From contig NZ_KB905022.1 in NCBI RefSeq assembly GCF_000377405.1, forward strand, positions 347,809 to 411,808: a stretch of DNA of 64,000 bases, in the 5' to 3' direction. Positions within the stretch are counted from its first letter, which is position 1. The number at the start of each line of letters is the position of its first letter. The notes beneath the pieces were generated by a model. It did no database searches and was not told the origin of the DNA. It saw only the letters and a program-made list of their open reading frames with translations. Source of the DNA: Thioalkalivibrio sp. ALE31 (GTDB lineage Bacteria; Pseudomonadota; Gammaproteobacteria; Ectothiorhodospirales; Ectothiorhodospiraceae). The translations under genes and the position numbers were made by a program. Shown one piece after another: positions 18,516 to 26,686 of this stretch.

Positions 18516-19015
18516 TCAGGCGCCTGCTGGGCTGTCGGGGTGGACGGACGATGGCTGGCAATGAACGAGGCCTGGGGATCGACCAGGAAGCGACCCCGCA
18601 TGGCCTCGCGGCCAAGCAACATGCGAAAGAGCATGGTATCGCGGCTGGTCAGGGAAAGCTCAACGGGCAACAGCAGCGGGCCCAGTTGCACGCGGGTGGC
18701 GATGAAATAGCGATCGCCGCTGTGTCCGCCGGAGTCGGTGACGCGGCGGATGTCCAGTACCGGGGCCTCGCACCAGACCTCGGTTGTGGCGTCGTGCTGG
18801 TGAGGGTGAATGCCGAAGCGTACCCATTCGTGACCGTCACGGGTGAACGGCTCGATGTGGAAGGTGTGGAGCGCAGAGCTGCGCGCGCCGGTATCGACCT
18901 TGCACTTGATGGCGGGGATCCCGAGATCGGGGAGCCCGACCCATTCGCGCCAGCCGAGGATGGGCGCCTCGCGGGTTTGCGGTGTAGTTTGGCTGGAAGG
19001 GGACGGGTGATCCAC
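18512..19015 (-). CDS. Retropepsin-like aspartic protease (RimB/DUF785 type)
   Basis: About 167 residues with the retropepsin active-site loop '[15 protein letters not shown]' and the downstream '[16 protein letters not shown]'. The family, often labelled ATP-dependent zinc protease, occurs beside rimK. Two in-frame GTG starts exist; 19015 is chosen because 'gggag' stands 5 bases before it, while 19045 lacks a clear site. The first ~15 residues are Pro/Ser/Thr-rich. It is first in the operon with rimK and an AstE-like hydrolase. Confidence 0.85.
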   Translation of the reverse strand: MDHPSPSSQTTPQTREAPILGWREWVGLPDLGIPAIKCKVDTGARSSALHTFHIEPFTRDGHEWVRFGIHPHQHDATTEVWCEAPVLDIRRVTDSGGHSGDRYFIATRVQLGPLLLPVELSLTSRDTMLFRMLLGREAMRGRFLVDPQASFIASHRPSTPTAQQAPE

Positions 19016-19112
19016 GTCGGCTCCCGGTGCGGGTGGAAGCCTCACTATAGCGAATCACCCGCCCGCTGCGAGCGGCCGGGGTCACTTGGTTGCATGTGAC
19101 CCCGAGGAGGGT

Positions 19113-19577
19113 TCAGTCCTCGGCGATCGCCGCGTTGGTCAGGTTGTCCAGCGCGTTGCTCATGGTATCCAGGATGTCGTCCCGGTCGTCGATCCCGTGG
19201 CGTTCGGCCATCCATTCCGGATCGTTGTACGCCAGCCAGGTCTGGCCGTCGTCATCGGTCCAGGCCAGCGCCTTCATCGGCAGGTCGATGCCCGCGGTCT
19301 GCTGGCTGGTGAACATGTGGCTGCCCAGTGCCGGGTTGCCGAACAGCAGGAGGTCGGTAGGACCGAGGTCGATGTCCACACCGTCGGCCTTTGCCGCATG
19401 GTCCCAGCGCAGGGCGACGCCGACGTCGTTGGCTGCGAGCGCGTTCTCCAGCCGATCCAGGGTCTCGGAGGCCGAATGCGGGCTGGTCTTGGCGATCATG
19501 CCGGGGACGTCGACTGCCAGCGCCGGTGTCGCGGTCACGGCCAGGGGCAGCAGGGCAGTGAGCAGAGTCTTTTTCAT
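19113..19577 (-). CDS. Exported DUF302 protein
   Basis: A 154-residue protein with a clear signal peptide ('MKKTLLTALLPLAVTATPALA', cleavage after ALA near residue 21) and a DUF302 domain: 'SPHSASETLDRLENAL', 'DLLLFGNPALGSHMFT', 'IDLPMKALAWTDDDGQTW'. DUF302 proteins are small periplasmic or cytosolic proteins of unclear role, frequent in sulfur oxidisers. The ATG at 19577 follows 'aagga'. It is in the same direction as the exported DsrE protein upstream, 262 bases away. Confidence 0.88.
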   Translation of the reverse strand: MKKTLLTALLPLAVTATPALAVDVPGMIAKTSPHSASETLDRLENALAANDVGVALRWDHAAKADGVDIDLGPTDLLLFGNPALGSHMFTSQQTAGIDLPMKALAWTDDDGQTWLAYNDPEWMAERHGIDDRDDILDTMSNALDNLTNAAIAED

Positions 19578-19761
19578 GACGAGGTCCTTGTCTCGGGGAG
19601 AATTGAACAGGTCGGGCCGGAGAGCGGTGGGCCGTTGCCCCGGGTTGCACCTGCGTGGAAAACCCACGGCGGGGAAGGTAGACGATCGATACAGATTTTG
19701 CAGGGCCCCTCGCGACGATGGTCGGTTCGGGGCCTGAATTCGGGGGCAGTCTGCCGGGGCG

Positions 19762-19813
19762 GGCGGACGCCGGCCATGCTCGACCGGCCGGGAGACATGT
19801 TCCGGCGTCCGCC
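19762..19813 (-). terminator. Hairpin between the DsrE and DUF302 genes
   Basis: A perfect 12-base inverted repeat GGCGGACGCCGG/CCGGCGTCCGCC encloses a 28-base loop just past the DsrE stop. There is no T-run, so it may be a factor-dependent terminator or RNA-stability hairpin. Confidence 0.4.
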
Positions 19814-19839
19814 AGGTTGGGGAGGTGGCGAGGTCTGCG

Positions 19840-20343
19840 TCACTGCATCAGCAGGTAGCCTTCATGCTGCAGTTCGATGATCTCGGCGTCGGCCATCGGC
19901 ACGACGTTCACGAAGCCGTGGATGTCCTCGAGCTCGATCCCGCGCAGGCGGGCGGAGGCTTCGCACATGCGGAACTCGATATTGCCGGCCTGTGTCAGCG
20001 AGCGGGCGCGGCGCATCAGTTCTTCGTGCTCGTCGAATTCGTCGCGGGTGAAGTAAGGCACTTCCTGCCCGTGCAGCACCATCACGATGTGCGATTCGAA
20101 CGGGTCGGCCTCGTAGACATTGTTCAGCATGCTCACCCGATCCAGCACCATTTCCAGCTCGCGCGGGCTGCTGGTGTAGACGTCATAGACCACCTTGCGG
20201 GGCTCGTAGGGGCGATCTATCTTCTCGGCGGAACCCCACGGCAGGTTATCGTCCGCGCCGGCAACCAACGGGGTGGCCAGCAGGCTGACGGCGGCCAGCA
20301 GGATCAGCAGCAGTCGGGTTACGGGACAGTTTTTCCGGTTCAT
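19840..20343 (-). CDS. Exported DsrE-family protein
   Basis: A 167-residue protein with an N-terminal signal peptide (basic start, then 'LLLILLAAVSLLATPLVAGA') and a DsrE/DsrF-like domain: 'KVVYDVYTSSPRELEMVLDRV', 'SHIVMVLHGQEVPYF', 'GNIEFRMCEASARLRGI'. Cytosolic DsrE proteins carry sulfane sulfur on a cysteine; here a single Cys sits in 'RMCEAS', the usual position for periplasmic relatives. 'aaggag' precedes the ATG. A role in periplasmic sulfur handling is inference. Confidence 0.88.
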   Translation of the reverse strand: MNRKNCPVTRLLLILLAAVSLLATPLVAGADDNLPWGSAEKIDRPYEPRKVVYDVYTSSPRELEMVLDRVSMLNNVYEADPFESHIVMVLHGQEVPYFTRDEFDEHEELMRRARSLTQAGNIEFRMCEASARLRGIELEDIHGFVNVVPMADAEIIELQHEGYLLMQ

Positions 20344-20420
20344 GAGTGGCTCCTTGGTTGCTTTGCCTCGTTGAGGGTGGACGCTTTGCCGTAGCGAAAC
20401 GTTCCTTGCGACGCGGGACG

Positions 20421-21509
20421 CTACATGCGGGTCTCGGGCCCCTGGTTCCGCAGTACGCGCTCGAGGACCGATTCCATCGCGAAGGTGATGCGCCGGCCCA
20501 GCGTCTGGGGACGGTGATAGGTCAGTTCGAATACGTCCGCCTCGCGGGTCAGTTCCAGCAGCAGATCATCGCTGGTGCGCAGTTCGTCGGCCAGGCCCAT
20601 CTCGCGGGCCTGTTCGCCATACCAGTGTTCGCCGGTGGCGACCTGCTCGAGGTCCAGTTGCGGGCGGTAGCGGGCCAGGAAGGTCTTGAACAGCTCATGC
20701 GCCTCTTCGAGTTGCTCGCGGAACTTCTTGCGGCCCTCGTCGGTGTTCTCGCCCAGCATGGTCAGGGTGCGCTTGTACTCGCCGGCGGTCAGCAGTTCGA
20801 CGTCGATGTCGTTGCGTGACAGCCAGCGGTGAAAATTGGGAATCTGCGCGACCACGCCGATCGAGCCCAGCACCGCGAAGGGGGCGGCCACGATGCGGTG
20901 GCCGACCGCCGCCATCATGTAGCCGCCGCTGGCGGCCACGCGGTCCACGGCCACGGTCAGGTCCAGACCCCCTTCGCGCAGGCGGGCCAGCTGGGCGGCG
21001 GCCAGCCCGTAGGAGGGGACCAGGCCCCCTGGACTTTCCAGGCAGACAATCGCCCGGTCCTGGTCCGGCCGCGCCATCGTGAGGATCGCGGTGACTTCCT
21101 CGCGCAGGCTTTCGACACTGGAGGCGCGGATGTCGCCGTCGAAACGCAGCACGTACACGCGGGGGCGTTCGGTCGTCGAACCGTCGTCCGGAGGCGCATC
21201 GCCGGATTGCGTCATGTCCGCGCTCCCCGATCCTTCCGCCTGCGACGGGGCATCGTGGGCTCGCCCCAGCTTGCGACGGCTCCAGGCGCGCAGGCGCTCG
21301 AGCCGACCACGGCGGCGTTCAACGGCTCGGCGCACGGTTTTCTCCATGCGCTCGAAGCGGTCGTTCAGGCGCTTGACCTGCAGGCGGTCCGGCCGTCGCT
21401 CGCGCGAGCGGGCGAGCAGGCCGGCGAACGCACTCAGCACGATGAGCGCGGCGATTACGGCCGTGGCGGCCTTGGCGAGGAAGAGTCCGTATTCCTGCAG
21501 AAATTCCAT
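20421..21509 (-). CDS. sohB: Membrane-anchored serine protease SohB
   Basis: A 362-residue S49 peptidase. It has one N-terminal membrane segment ('AATAVIAALIVLSAFAGLLA'), a basic linker, then the catalytic domain. The Ser nucleophile is in 'VAASGGYMMA' and the general-base Lys in 'GEYKRTLTML', followed by 'ENTDEGRKKFREQLEEAHELF' typical of SohB. The start at 21509 gives the membrane anchor directly; the earlier codons are not family-like. It cleaves membrane or periplasmic peptides, as SppA relatives do. Confidence 0.92.
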   Translation of the reverse strand: MEFLQEYGLFLAKAATAVIAALIVLSAFAGLLARSRERRPDRLQVKRLNDRFERMEKTVRRAVERRRGRLERLRAWSRRKLGRAHDAPSQAEGSGSADMTQSGDAPPDDGSTTERPRVYVLRFDGDIRASSVESLREEVTAILTMARPDQDRAIVCLESPGGLVPSYGLAAAQLARLREGGLDLTVAVDRVAASGGYMMAAVGHRIVAAPFAVLGSIGVVAQIPNFHRWLSRNDIDVELLTAGEYKRTLTMLGENTDEGRKKFREQLEEAHELFKTFLARYRPQLDLEQVATGEHWYGEQAREMGLADELRTSDDLLLELTREADVFELTYHRPQTLGRRITFAMESVLERVLRNQGPETRM

Positions 21510-21573
21510 TTCGTGTCCCGGTTGAATGGGGTTGCGTGGTGAGCCGCGAAGGCGGTGTGTGCATAATGCCAGC

Positions 21574-21963
21574 ATGGATACCGATACAGTTGAAGACCCC
21601 CGGAGCGCGGGACGGTTTCACGGCCAGGAAGGTTCCGCGGCCGGTCCGGTTCCCGAGCCGATCATTCACGCCGGGTATGCCACGCTGAGCCTGCGCCAGA
21701 TCGACGACTGGAACGGGGTGCCCAAGGGCACGGCCTTTCGCCTGTTCAAGGCACGCAAGGACCAGCTGCGCGAGGGCGTGGATTTCTTCTACATCCCCGA
21801 AGGCAGCCACCCCGAACTGACCGAGACCCTGCGCCTGGATGGCCGAATCTATCCCTCCACCGTACACCTGGTACTGCTGACCGGCGCCGCCTATGCCCGC
21901 CTGCGCGAGGAGTGGCATGCGCGCACTCACAAGCCGGGTTGCGGATGCCCCGACGAACACTGA
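21574..21963 (+). CDS. Small protein of unknown function, possibly DNA-binding
   Basis: A 129-residue soluble protein without clear family assignment. The segment 'SLRQIDDWNGVPKGTAFRLFKARKDQLREGVDFF' (two halves around PKGTAFRLF) resembles the start of ORF6N/Rha-type phage regulators, where a helix-turn-helix-like unit is followed by a 'GxDFF' turn. The first ~30 residues are Pro/Gly/acidic. The C-terminus has 'HKPGCGCPDEH', a possible metal-binding tail. No ribosome site is evident at the chosen ATG, so the start is uncertain. It is divergent from sohB and upstream of a LysR gene. Confidence 0.6.
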   Translation: MDTDTVEDPRSAGRFHGQEGSAAGPVPEPIIHAGYATLSLRQIDDWNGVPKGTAFRLFKARKDQLREGVDFFYIPEGSHPELTETLRLDGRIYPSTVHLVLLTGAAYARLREEWHARTHKPGCGCPDEH

Positions 21964-22003
21964 CAGGGCGCGGCCCCATGGGCCTGTCCGAGCGGGCCGA
22001 TTG

Positions 22004-22891
22004 ATGCGTGTCACCCTTGAACAGTGGCGGATGCTGCAGGCGGTGGTGGAGGCCGGCGGCTTTGCGCGTGCCGCCGAACGGGTGCACAAGAGTCCGTCGA
22101 GCATCAACCATGCGGTGCAGAAGCTGGAAGAGCAGCTGGGGGTGGATGTCTTCGAGGTGCAGGGCCGCAAGGCCGTACTCACCCCGGCGGGCGAGGCGCT
22201 TTTGCGCCGGGCCGGGCATCTGCTCGAAGAGGCGGCGGAGATCGAGAACCTGGCCGGCGCGCTGGCGGCAGGGGTGGAATCCGAGATCCGGCTGGCGGTG
22301 GACCAGCTGCTGCCGCGCGAGCCGGTGATCCGGGCGCTGGAGACCTTCTCGAAGGCCTACCCGGCCACCCGGATCCAGCTGCACGAGGTGGTGCTGAGCG
22401 GGGGGCCGGACATGCTCCGGGAAGCGGCCGTGGACATTCTGCTGGGGCCGGAACTGCCTTCCGGTTATCTCGGGAGCTGTCTGGGCGAGTTGTCGATGGT
22501 CTGCGTCGCGCATCCCTCGCATCCCCTCGCCCAGACGGAGGCGGCCCTGACCCGGCGCGATCTGCAGGCACACCGCCAGGTGGTGGTGCGCGATTCCGGC
22601 GACCAGGGAGGTGGCCAGGGCGGCTGGGTCGAGGCGGACCAGCGCTGGACGGTCTCGCACATGGGCACGGCCTGCGAGATCCTGCGTTCGGGCATCGGGT
22701 TCGCCTGGGTGCCGGAGGATCGCATCGCGGGGGATCTTGCCGCCGGCCGCCTGGTCGAATTGCATCTGGAGGCCGGGGCGCGCCACCGGGTGCCGTTCTA
22801 CATTACGCATGCTGATCGTGATCGCGCCGGCGTGGCCAGCCGGTCCCTGATGGCAGCACTGGAACAAGGCTTCCGAGGCGAGCCTTCATAG
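22004..22891 (+). CDS. LysR-type transcriptional regulator
   Basis: A 295-residue LTTR. The winged helix is residues ~1-60: 'MRVTLEQWRMLQAVVEAGGF', 'AAERVHKSPSSINHAVQKLEEQLG', 'VFEVQGRKAVLTPAGEALL'. The periplasmic-binding-like effector domain follows ('GVESEIRLAVDQLLPREPVI'). The ATG at 22004 matches the family start. It is upstream of the asparagine synthase-like gene asnO on the same strand, which it may regulate, but LTTR targets are often divergent and none is here. Confidence 0.9.
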   Translation: MRVTLEQWRMLQAVVEAGGFARAAERVHKSPSSINHAVQKLEEQLGVDVFEVQGRKAVLTPAGEALLRRAGHLLEEAAEIENLAGALAAGVESEIRLAVDQLLPREPVIRALETFSKAYPATRIQLHEVVLSGGPDMLREAAVDILLGPELPSGYLGSCLGELSMVCVAHPSHPLAQTEAALTRRDLQAHRQVVVRDSGDQGGGQGGWVEADQRWTVSHMGTACEILRSGIGFAWVPEDRIAGDLAAGRLVELHLEAGARHRVPFYITHADRDRAGVASRSLMAALEQGFRGEPS

Positions 22892-22902
22892 TCAGGCAAA
22901 GC

Positions 22903-22929
22903 TTGTGGGAGCGGGCTTGCCCGCGAAGC
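22903..22929. repeat. REP-like unit
   Basis: Sequence 'tgtgggagcgggcttgcccg' followed by 'cgaagc' is a short imperfect palindrome between lysR and asnO. Related units are at 38437-38516 (two), 48531-48562, 58969-59001 and 59427-59458. Confidence 0.7.
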
Positions 22930-22993
22930 GCCGGCCCGCGCCGGATCGTGCCCGCAAGCCTGAGCGCAATACCCAATCACAAGGAAAGAACCA

Positions 22994-24778
22994 ATGTGCG
23001 GGATCGCAGGAGAATTCGTCTGGGGTGAGCGGCGCGCCAGCGGCGAGGCCGTCGCACGCATGCTGCCCCGCCTGGAACGGCGCGGGCCGGATGCCGACGG
23101 GCTGTGGGCCTCGGGGCGGGTCGCGCTGGGCCACCGGCGCCTGTCGATCCTCGACCTGTCGCAGCGCGCGCACCAGCCGATGTTCGACCCGGAGACCGGG
23201 CTCGCGCTGGTGTTCAACGGCGCGATCTACAACTTCCGCGCCCTGCGCAGCGAGCTGGAGGGCCGCGGCCATCGCTTTTTCTCCACCGGCGATACCGAGG
23301 TCATCCTGCGCGGCTACGCCGAGTGGGGCGAGGGCATCGTCGCCCGGCTGCACGGCATGTTCGCCTTTGCGCTGTATGACGGCCACGCCCAGCGCCTGCT
23401 GCTGGCGCGCGACCGCATGGGCATCAAGCCGCTGTACCTGGCGCGCACCGGCGACGGCATCCGCTTCGCCTCCAACACCCAGGCCCTGCTGGCGGCCGGC
23501 GACGTGGACACCGAACTGGATGCCGAGGCACTGCACATGCTGTTCTCCCTGCACGCGGTGGTGCCCGCGCCGCGCACCGTGCTGCGCGGCATCCGCAAGC
23601 TGGAGCCGGGGCATTACCTGAGCATCGATGCGCGCGGCCAGGAACGTCTGCAGCGCTACTGGACGCTGCATGCCCACCGCCCGGACGCGGCCGTGTCCGA
23701 CGCCGAATGGCAGGAGCGTATCGAGCACAGTCTGCGCAGCGCCGTGCGCAGGCGCCTGGAGGTGGCCGACGTGCCGGTCGGCGTGCTGCTCTCCGGCGGG
23801 CTGGACTCCTCCCTGCTGGTCGCGCTGGCGATGGAGGAGGGGGCGCAGGACCTGCGCACCTTTACCGTCGGCTTCGAGGACCAGCCGGAGGAGAAGGGCT
23901 CGGAGTTTGAATACTCCGATCCGGTCGCCGAGCGCTACGCCACCGACCACCAGGCGACCCTGATCCCCAACGACCAGGTGCTGGCCCGGCTGCCGGAGGC
24001 GGTGGGGGCGATGGCCGAGCCGATGTTCGGCCAGGACGCGGTGGCCTTTTACCTGCTGTCCGAGCAGGTCTCGCAGCATGTGAAGGTGGTGCAGTCCGGC
24101 CAGGGCGCGGACGAGGTTTTCGGTGGCTATTTCTGGTATCCGCAGATGGCCGAGGATCGCCACGGCGACTGGGTGGAGCGTTTTCGCCGCCACTACTTCG
24201 ACCGCGACCACCCCGAGATGGCCGAGATGCTGCGCCACCCGCCGGCGAACGATGTGACTGGCGACTGGCTGCGCGAACAGTTCGCCGAACTCGAGACCGA
24301 CCGCGCGGATTCCTTCATCGACGCGGTGCTGGCGCTGGATGTGACCACGCTGATCGTCGACGATCCGGTCAAGCGCGTGGACAACATGACCATGGCCTTC
24401 GGCCTGGAGGCACGGGTGCCGTTTCTGGATCACGAACTGGTGGAGACGGCCGCCGCGATGCCGCCGCACCTGAAGCTGGGCGACGGCGGCAAGGACGTGC
24501 TGCGCCGTATCGCCCGCGGGCGCCTGCCGGACGCGGTGCTGGACCGGCCCAAGGGCTACTTCCCGGTGCCGGCGCTGAAATACGTGCGCGGCGACTTCCT
24601 TGAATTCATGCGCGACATCCTGACCTCGCGCGCATCCCGCGAGCGCGGGCTGTACCAGCCGGCCTACATCGACAAGCTGCTGGACGCCCCGGACCAGTAC
24701 TTCACCCGCATCCAGGGCTCCAAGCTCTGGCACGCAGCCCTGCTCGAATACTGGCTGCAGACTCACGTGGATGCGTGA
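22994..24778 (+). CDS. asnO: N-acetylglutaminylglutamine amidotransferase (AsnB-like)
   Basis: A 594-residue class II glutamine amidotransferase/asparagine synthase fold. Cys2 ('MCGIAGEF') is the glutaminase nucleophile, with 'RRGPDADGLW', 'VFNGAIYNFRALR' and 'GDTEVILRGYAEWG'. The synthetase part has the PP-loop 'VGVLLSGGLDSSLLVALA'. Segments 'VKVVQSGQGADEVFGGYFWYP', 'LIVDDPVKRVDNMTMAFGLEA' and 'KYVRGDFLEFM' match the enzyme that makes the osmolyte N-acetylglutaminylglutamine amide rather than ordinary AsnB. The partner synthetase gene (ngs type) is not adjacent. 'aaggaaag' precedes the ATG. Confidence 0.88.
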   Translation: MCGIAGEFVWGERRASGEAVARMLPRLERRGPDADGLWASGRVALGHRRLSILDLSQRAHQPMFDPETGLALVFNGAIYNFRALRSELEGRGHRFFSTGDTEVILRGYAEWGEGIVARLHGMFAFALYDGHAQRLLLARDRMGIKPLYLARTGDGIRFASNTQALLAAGDVDTELDAEALHMLFSLHAVVPAPRTVLRGIRKLEPGHYLSIDARGQERLQRYWTLHAHRPDAAVSDAEWQERIEHSLRSAVRRRLEVADVPVGVLLSGGLDSSLLVALAMEEGAQDLRTFTVGFEDQPEEKGSEFEYSDPVAERYATDHQATLIPNDQVLARLPEAVGAMAEPMFGQDAVAFYLLSEQVSQHVKVVQSGQGADEVFGGYFWYPQMAEDRHGDWVERFRRHYFDRDHPEMAEMLRHPPANDVTGDWLREQFAELETDRADSFIDAVLALDVTTLIVDDPVKRVDNMTMAFGLEARVPFLDHELVETAAAMPPHLKLGDGGKDVLRRIARGRLPDAVLDRPKGYFPVPALKYVRGDFLEFMRDILTSRASRERGLYQPAYIDKLLDAPDQYFTRIQGSKLWHAALLEYWLQTHVDA

Positions 24779-24793
24779 TCAAAGGGTGTATGT

Positions 24794-25073
24794 CACCACG
24801 AAGCACACGAAGGCACGAAGAAGGTCAAGGTCAAGAGCGGATTAACCACAGAGGACACGGAGTACACGGAGACGGCCCATGGCATTTCGGGTGAAGGGCG
24901 CGAGCATCATGGGCCGGGAATAGTCCGTCTAAAGGGGGTCACCCCAATGCAGTTCGATATGCTTGGCACGTACTTCAGCTGCAAGCCAATCAACGACTTT
25001 CTCCGTGATCTCCGTGTGCTCCGTGGTGCAACCCGCCCTGGACCTTCTTCGTGCCTTCGTGTGCTTCGTGGTG
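24794..25073. repeat. Nested inverted-repeat element, copy 1
   Basis: Outer arms 24794-24826 and 25041-25073 are perfect 33-base inverted repeats (caccacgaagcacacg... and its complement). Inner arms near 24843-24871 and 25000-25028 (aaccacagaggacacgg type) are imperfect inverted repeats. The 310-base gap between asnO and moaB holds only this element; no gene is seen in it. A related element lies at 35726-35997. Confidence 0.85.
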
Positions 25074-25088
25074 AAATCCGTGTTTCCC

Positions 25089-25625
25089 TCAGGACTCCGT
25101 CAGGCGCGGCATCAGCATGGTGAGGTTGCAGGGCATGGTGCGGTCGTCGAGCTGGGCCTGGATGATGCGGTCCCAGGCGGTGCGGCAGGCGCCGGTGGAG
25201 CCGGGCAGTACGAAGATGTAGGTGCCGTTCGCGACCCCTGAAAGGGCGCGGGACTGCAGACTGGAGGTGCCGATCTCTTCATAGGAGAGCATGCGGAACA
25301 GCTCGCCGAAGCCCTCGATGGTCTTGTCCAGCAGCACCGAGGCGGCCTCGGGTGTGCCGTCACGGCCGGTGATGCCAGTGCCGCCGGTGGTGAGCACCGC
25401 ATCGATCTCGGGGTCTGCGATCCAGCGCGAGAGTTCCGCGCGGATGGCGTAGATGTCGTCCTTCACGATCCCGCGATCGGCCAGGCGGTGGCCGGCGCCT
25501 TCGAGGCGTTCTACGAGGGCATCGCCGGAGCGGTCCTCCGCCAGTTCGCGGCTGTCGGAGACGGTGAGCACAGCGATGTTCAGCGGCGTCCGGACGGGGG
25601 TGGTCTCCGGCGTGGAATCGGTCAT
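25089..25625 (-). CDS. moaB: Molybdenum cofactor biosynthesis protein MoaB
   Basis: A 178-residue MoCF-fold protein. It shows '[27 protein letters not shown]' (split around DSR), '[19 protein letters not shown]', and '[23 protein letters not shown]'. In E. coli MoaB is a MogA paralogue; in organisms without MogA it adenylylates molybdopterin. The ATG at 25625 is favoured over one 33 bases upstream because the family starts near there. It is divergent from rluB with 59 bases between starts. Confidence 0.92.
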   Translation of the reverse strand: MTDSTPETTPVRTPLNIAVLTVSDSRELAEDRSGDALVERLEGAGHRLADRGIVKDDIYAIRAELSRWIADPEIDAVLTTGGTGITGRDGTPEAASVLLDKTIEGFGELFRMLSYEEIGTSSLQSRALSGVANGTYIFVLPGSTGACRTAWDRIIQAQLDDRTMPCNLTMLMPRLTES

Positions 25626-25684
25626 GGCAACGTCCTGTTGGTGTATCGTGGCGCCCATCTTAATGAGTTGCTGGAGTTCCGGGA

Positions 25685-26680
25685 ATGTCGGAGCGGGTAC
25701 AGAAGGTCCTGGCGGCGCGCGGGCTGGGTTCGCGGCGCGAGATCGAGGGCTGGATCGAGCGCGGCGAGGTGCAGGTGAACAACCGGACCGCGCGGCTGGG
25801 GGATCAGGTCGACGAGCACGACGTGATTCGCGTGCGCGGGCGTATCGTGCGGCGCCCGGAGCACCCGCACCGCTGGATCGTGTATCACAAGCCGGTGGGC
25901 GAGATCTGCAGCCGCTCCGATCCCGAGGGCCGGCGACCGGTGTTTGCCAGCCTGCCGCGTCTGAAGGGGCAGCGCTGGGTGGCGGTAGGCCGGCTGGACC
26001 TGAATACTTCGGGCCTGCTGCTGTTTACCACCGACGGTGAGCTGGCCAACCGGCTGATGCACCCGAGCATGGCGCTGGAACGCGAGTATGCCGTGCGGGT
26101 ACTCGGCGAGGTGCCGGCGGCCACGCTGGACATGCTGCGCGAGGGCGTGGAGCTGGAGGATGGCCCGGCGCGTTTCGACAGTCTGGAGGAGCAGGGCGGG
26201 GACGGCGCCAATCACTGGTATCACGTGATCGTCAGCGAGGGGCGCAACCGCCTGGTGCGGCGGTTGTGGGATGCCGTCGGGGTCACGGTCAGCCGCCTGA
26301 TCCGGGTGCGCTACGGGCCGGTGGTCCTTGGGCGGGGTCTGAAGACCGGCGCGGTGCGCGACCTGGAGAGCCGCGAGGTGGCCGGGCTGTACGCGGCGGT
26401 GGACCTGCCGATCCCGGAATCGGCGCGCCCTCGCGGGCGGGGCGGACCGCGCCGCGACCCCCGGAGCAAGCAGCGGCCCGGCAAGCCGGCGGCGGCCGGC
26501 AAGTCGCGCAACAGTCGGGCGGCGCGCGAGGACGGCTGGAGTTCCTCGCCGCCGAAGAAGTCGGGCAAGCCGGCATCCCCTGGTGGTCGCGGTGGTGGCC
26601 GGGGCGCGAAGCCCTCGGGCGGTCGTTCCGGCGGTCGCCCGGCGGGCGGTGGCAAATCGGGCGGGCGTCGCCAGCGGTAA
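25685..26680 (+). CDS. rluB: 23S rRNA pseudouridine synthase RluB-like
   Basis: A 331-residue RsuA/RluB-family synthase. An S4 RNA-binding domain comes first ('RVQKVLAARGLGSRREIEGWI'), then the catalytic domain with the Asp in 'VGRLDLNTSGLLLFT' and 'YAVRVLGEV'. RluB converts U2605 of 23S rRNA. The last ~85 residues form a basic Arg/Gly/Lys/Pro-rich low-complexity tail ('GGRGGGRGAKPSGGRSGG'), longer than usual and likely RNA-binding. It ends 6 bases before the glycosylase gene. Confidence 0.92.
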   Translation: MSERVQKVLAARGLGSRREIEGWIERGEVQVNNRTARLGDQVDEHDVIRVRGRIVRRPEHPHRWIVYHKPVGEICSRSDPEGRRPVFASLPRLKGQRWVAVGRLDLNTSGLLLFTTDGELANRLMHPSMALEREYAVRVLGEVPAATLDMLREGVELEDGPARFDSLEEQGGDGANHWYHVIVSEGRNRLVRRLWDAVGVTVSRLIRVRYGPVVLGRGLKTGAVRDLESREVAGLYAAVDLPIPESARPRGRGGPRRDPRSKQRPGKPAAAGKSRNSRAAREDGWSSSPPKKSGKPASPGGRGGGRGAKPSGGRSGGRPAGGGKSGGRRQR

Positions 26681-26686
26681 CGCCAC

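Noticed and set aside
22892..24766. 624-codon minus-strand frame opposite asnO
   Set aside because: It is a shadow of asnO; no family motif, and asnO has a full set of catalytic residues.
22994..24778. Ordinary asparagine synthetase asnB
   Set aside because: Length, 'VKVVQSGQGADEVFGGY' and 'DDPVKRVDNMTMAFGLEA' patterns fit the NAGGN amidotransferase better.
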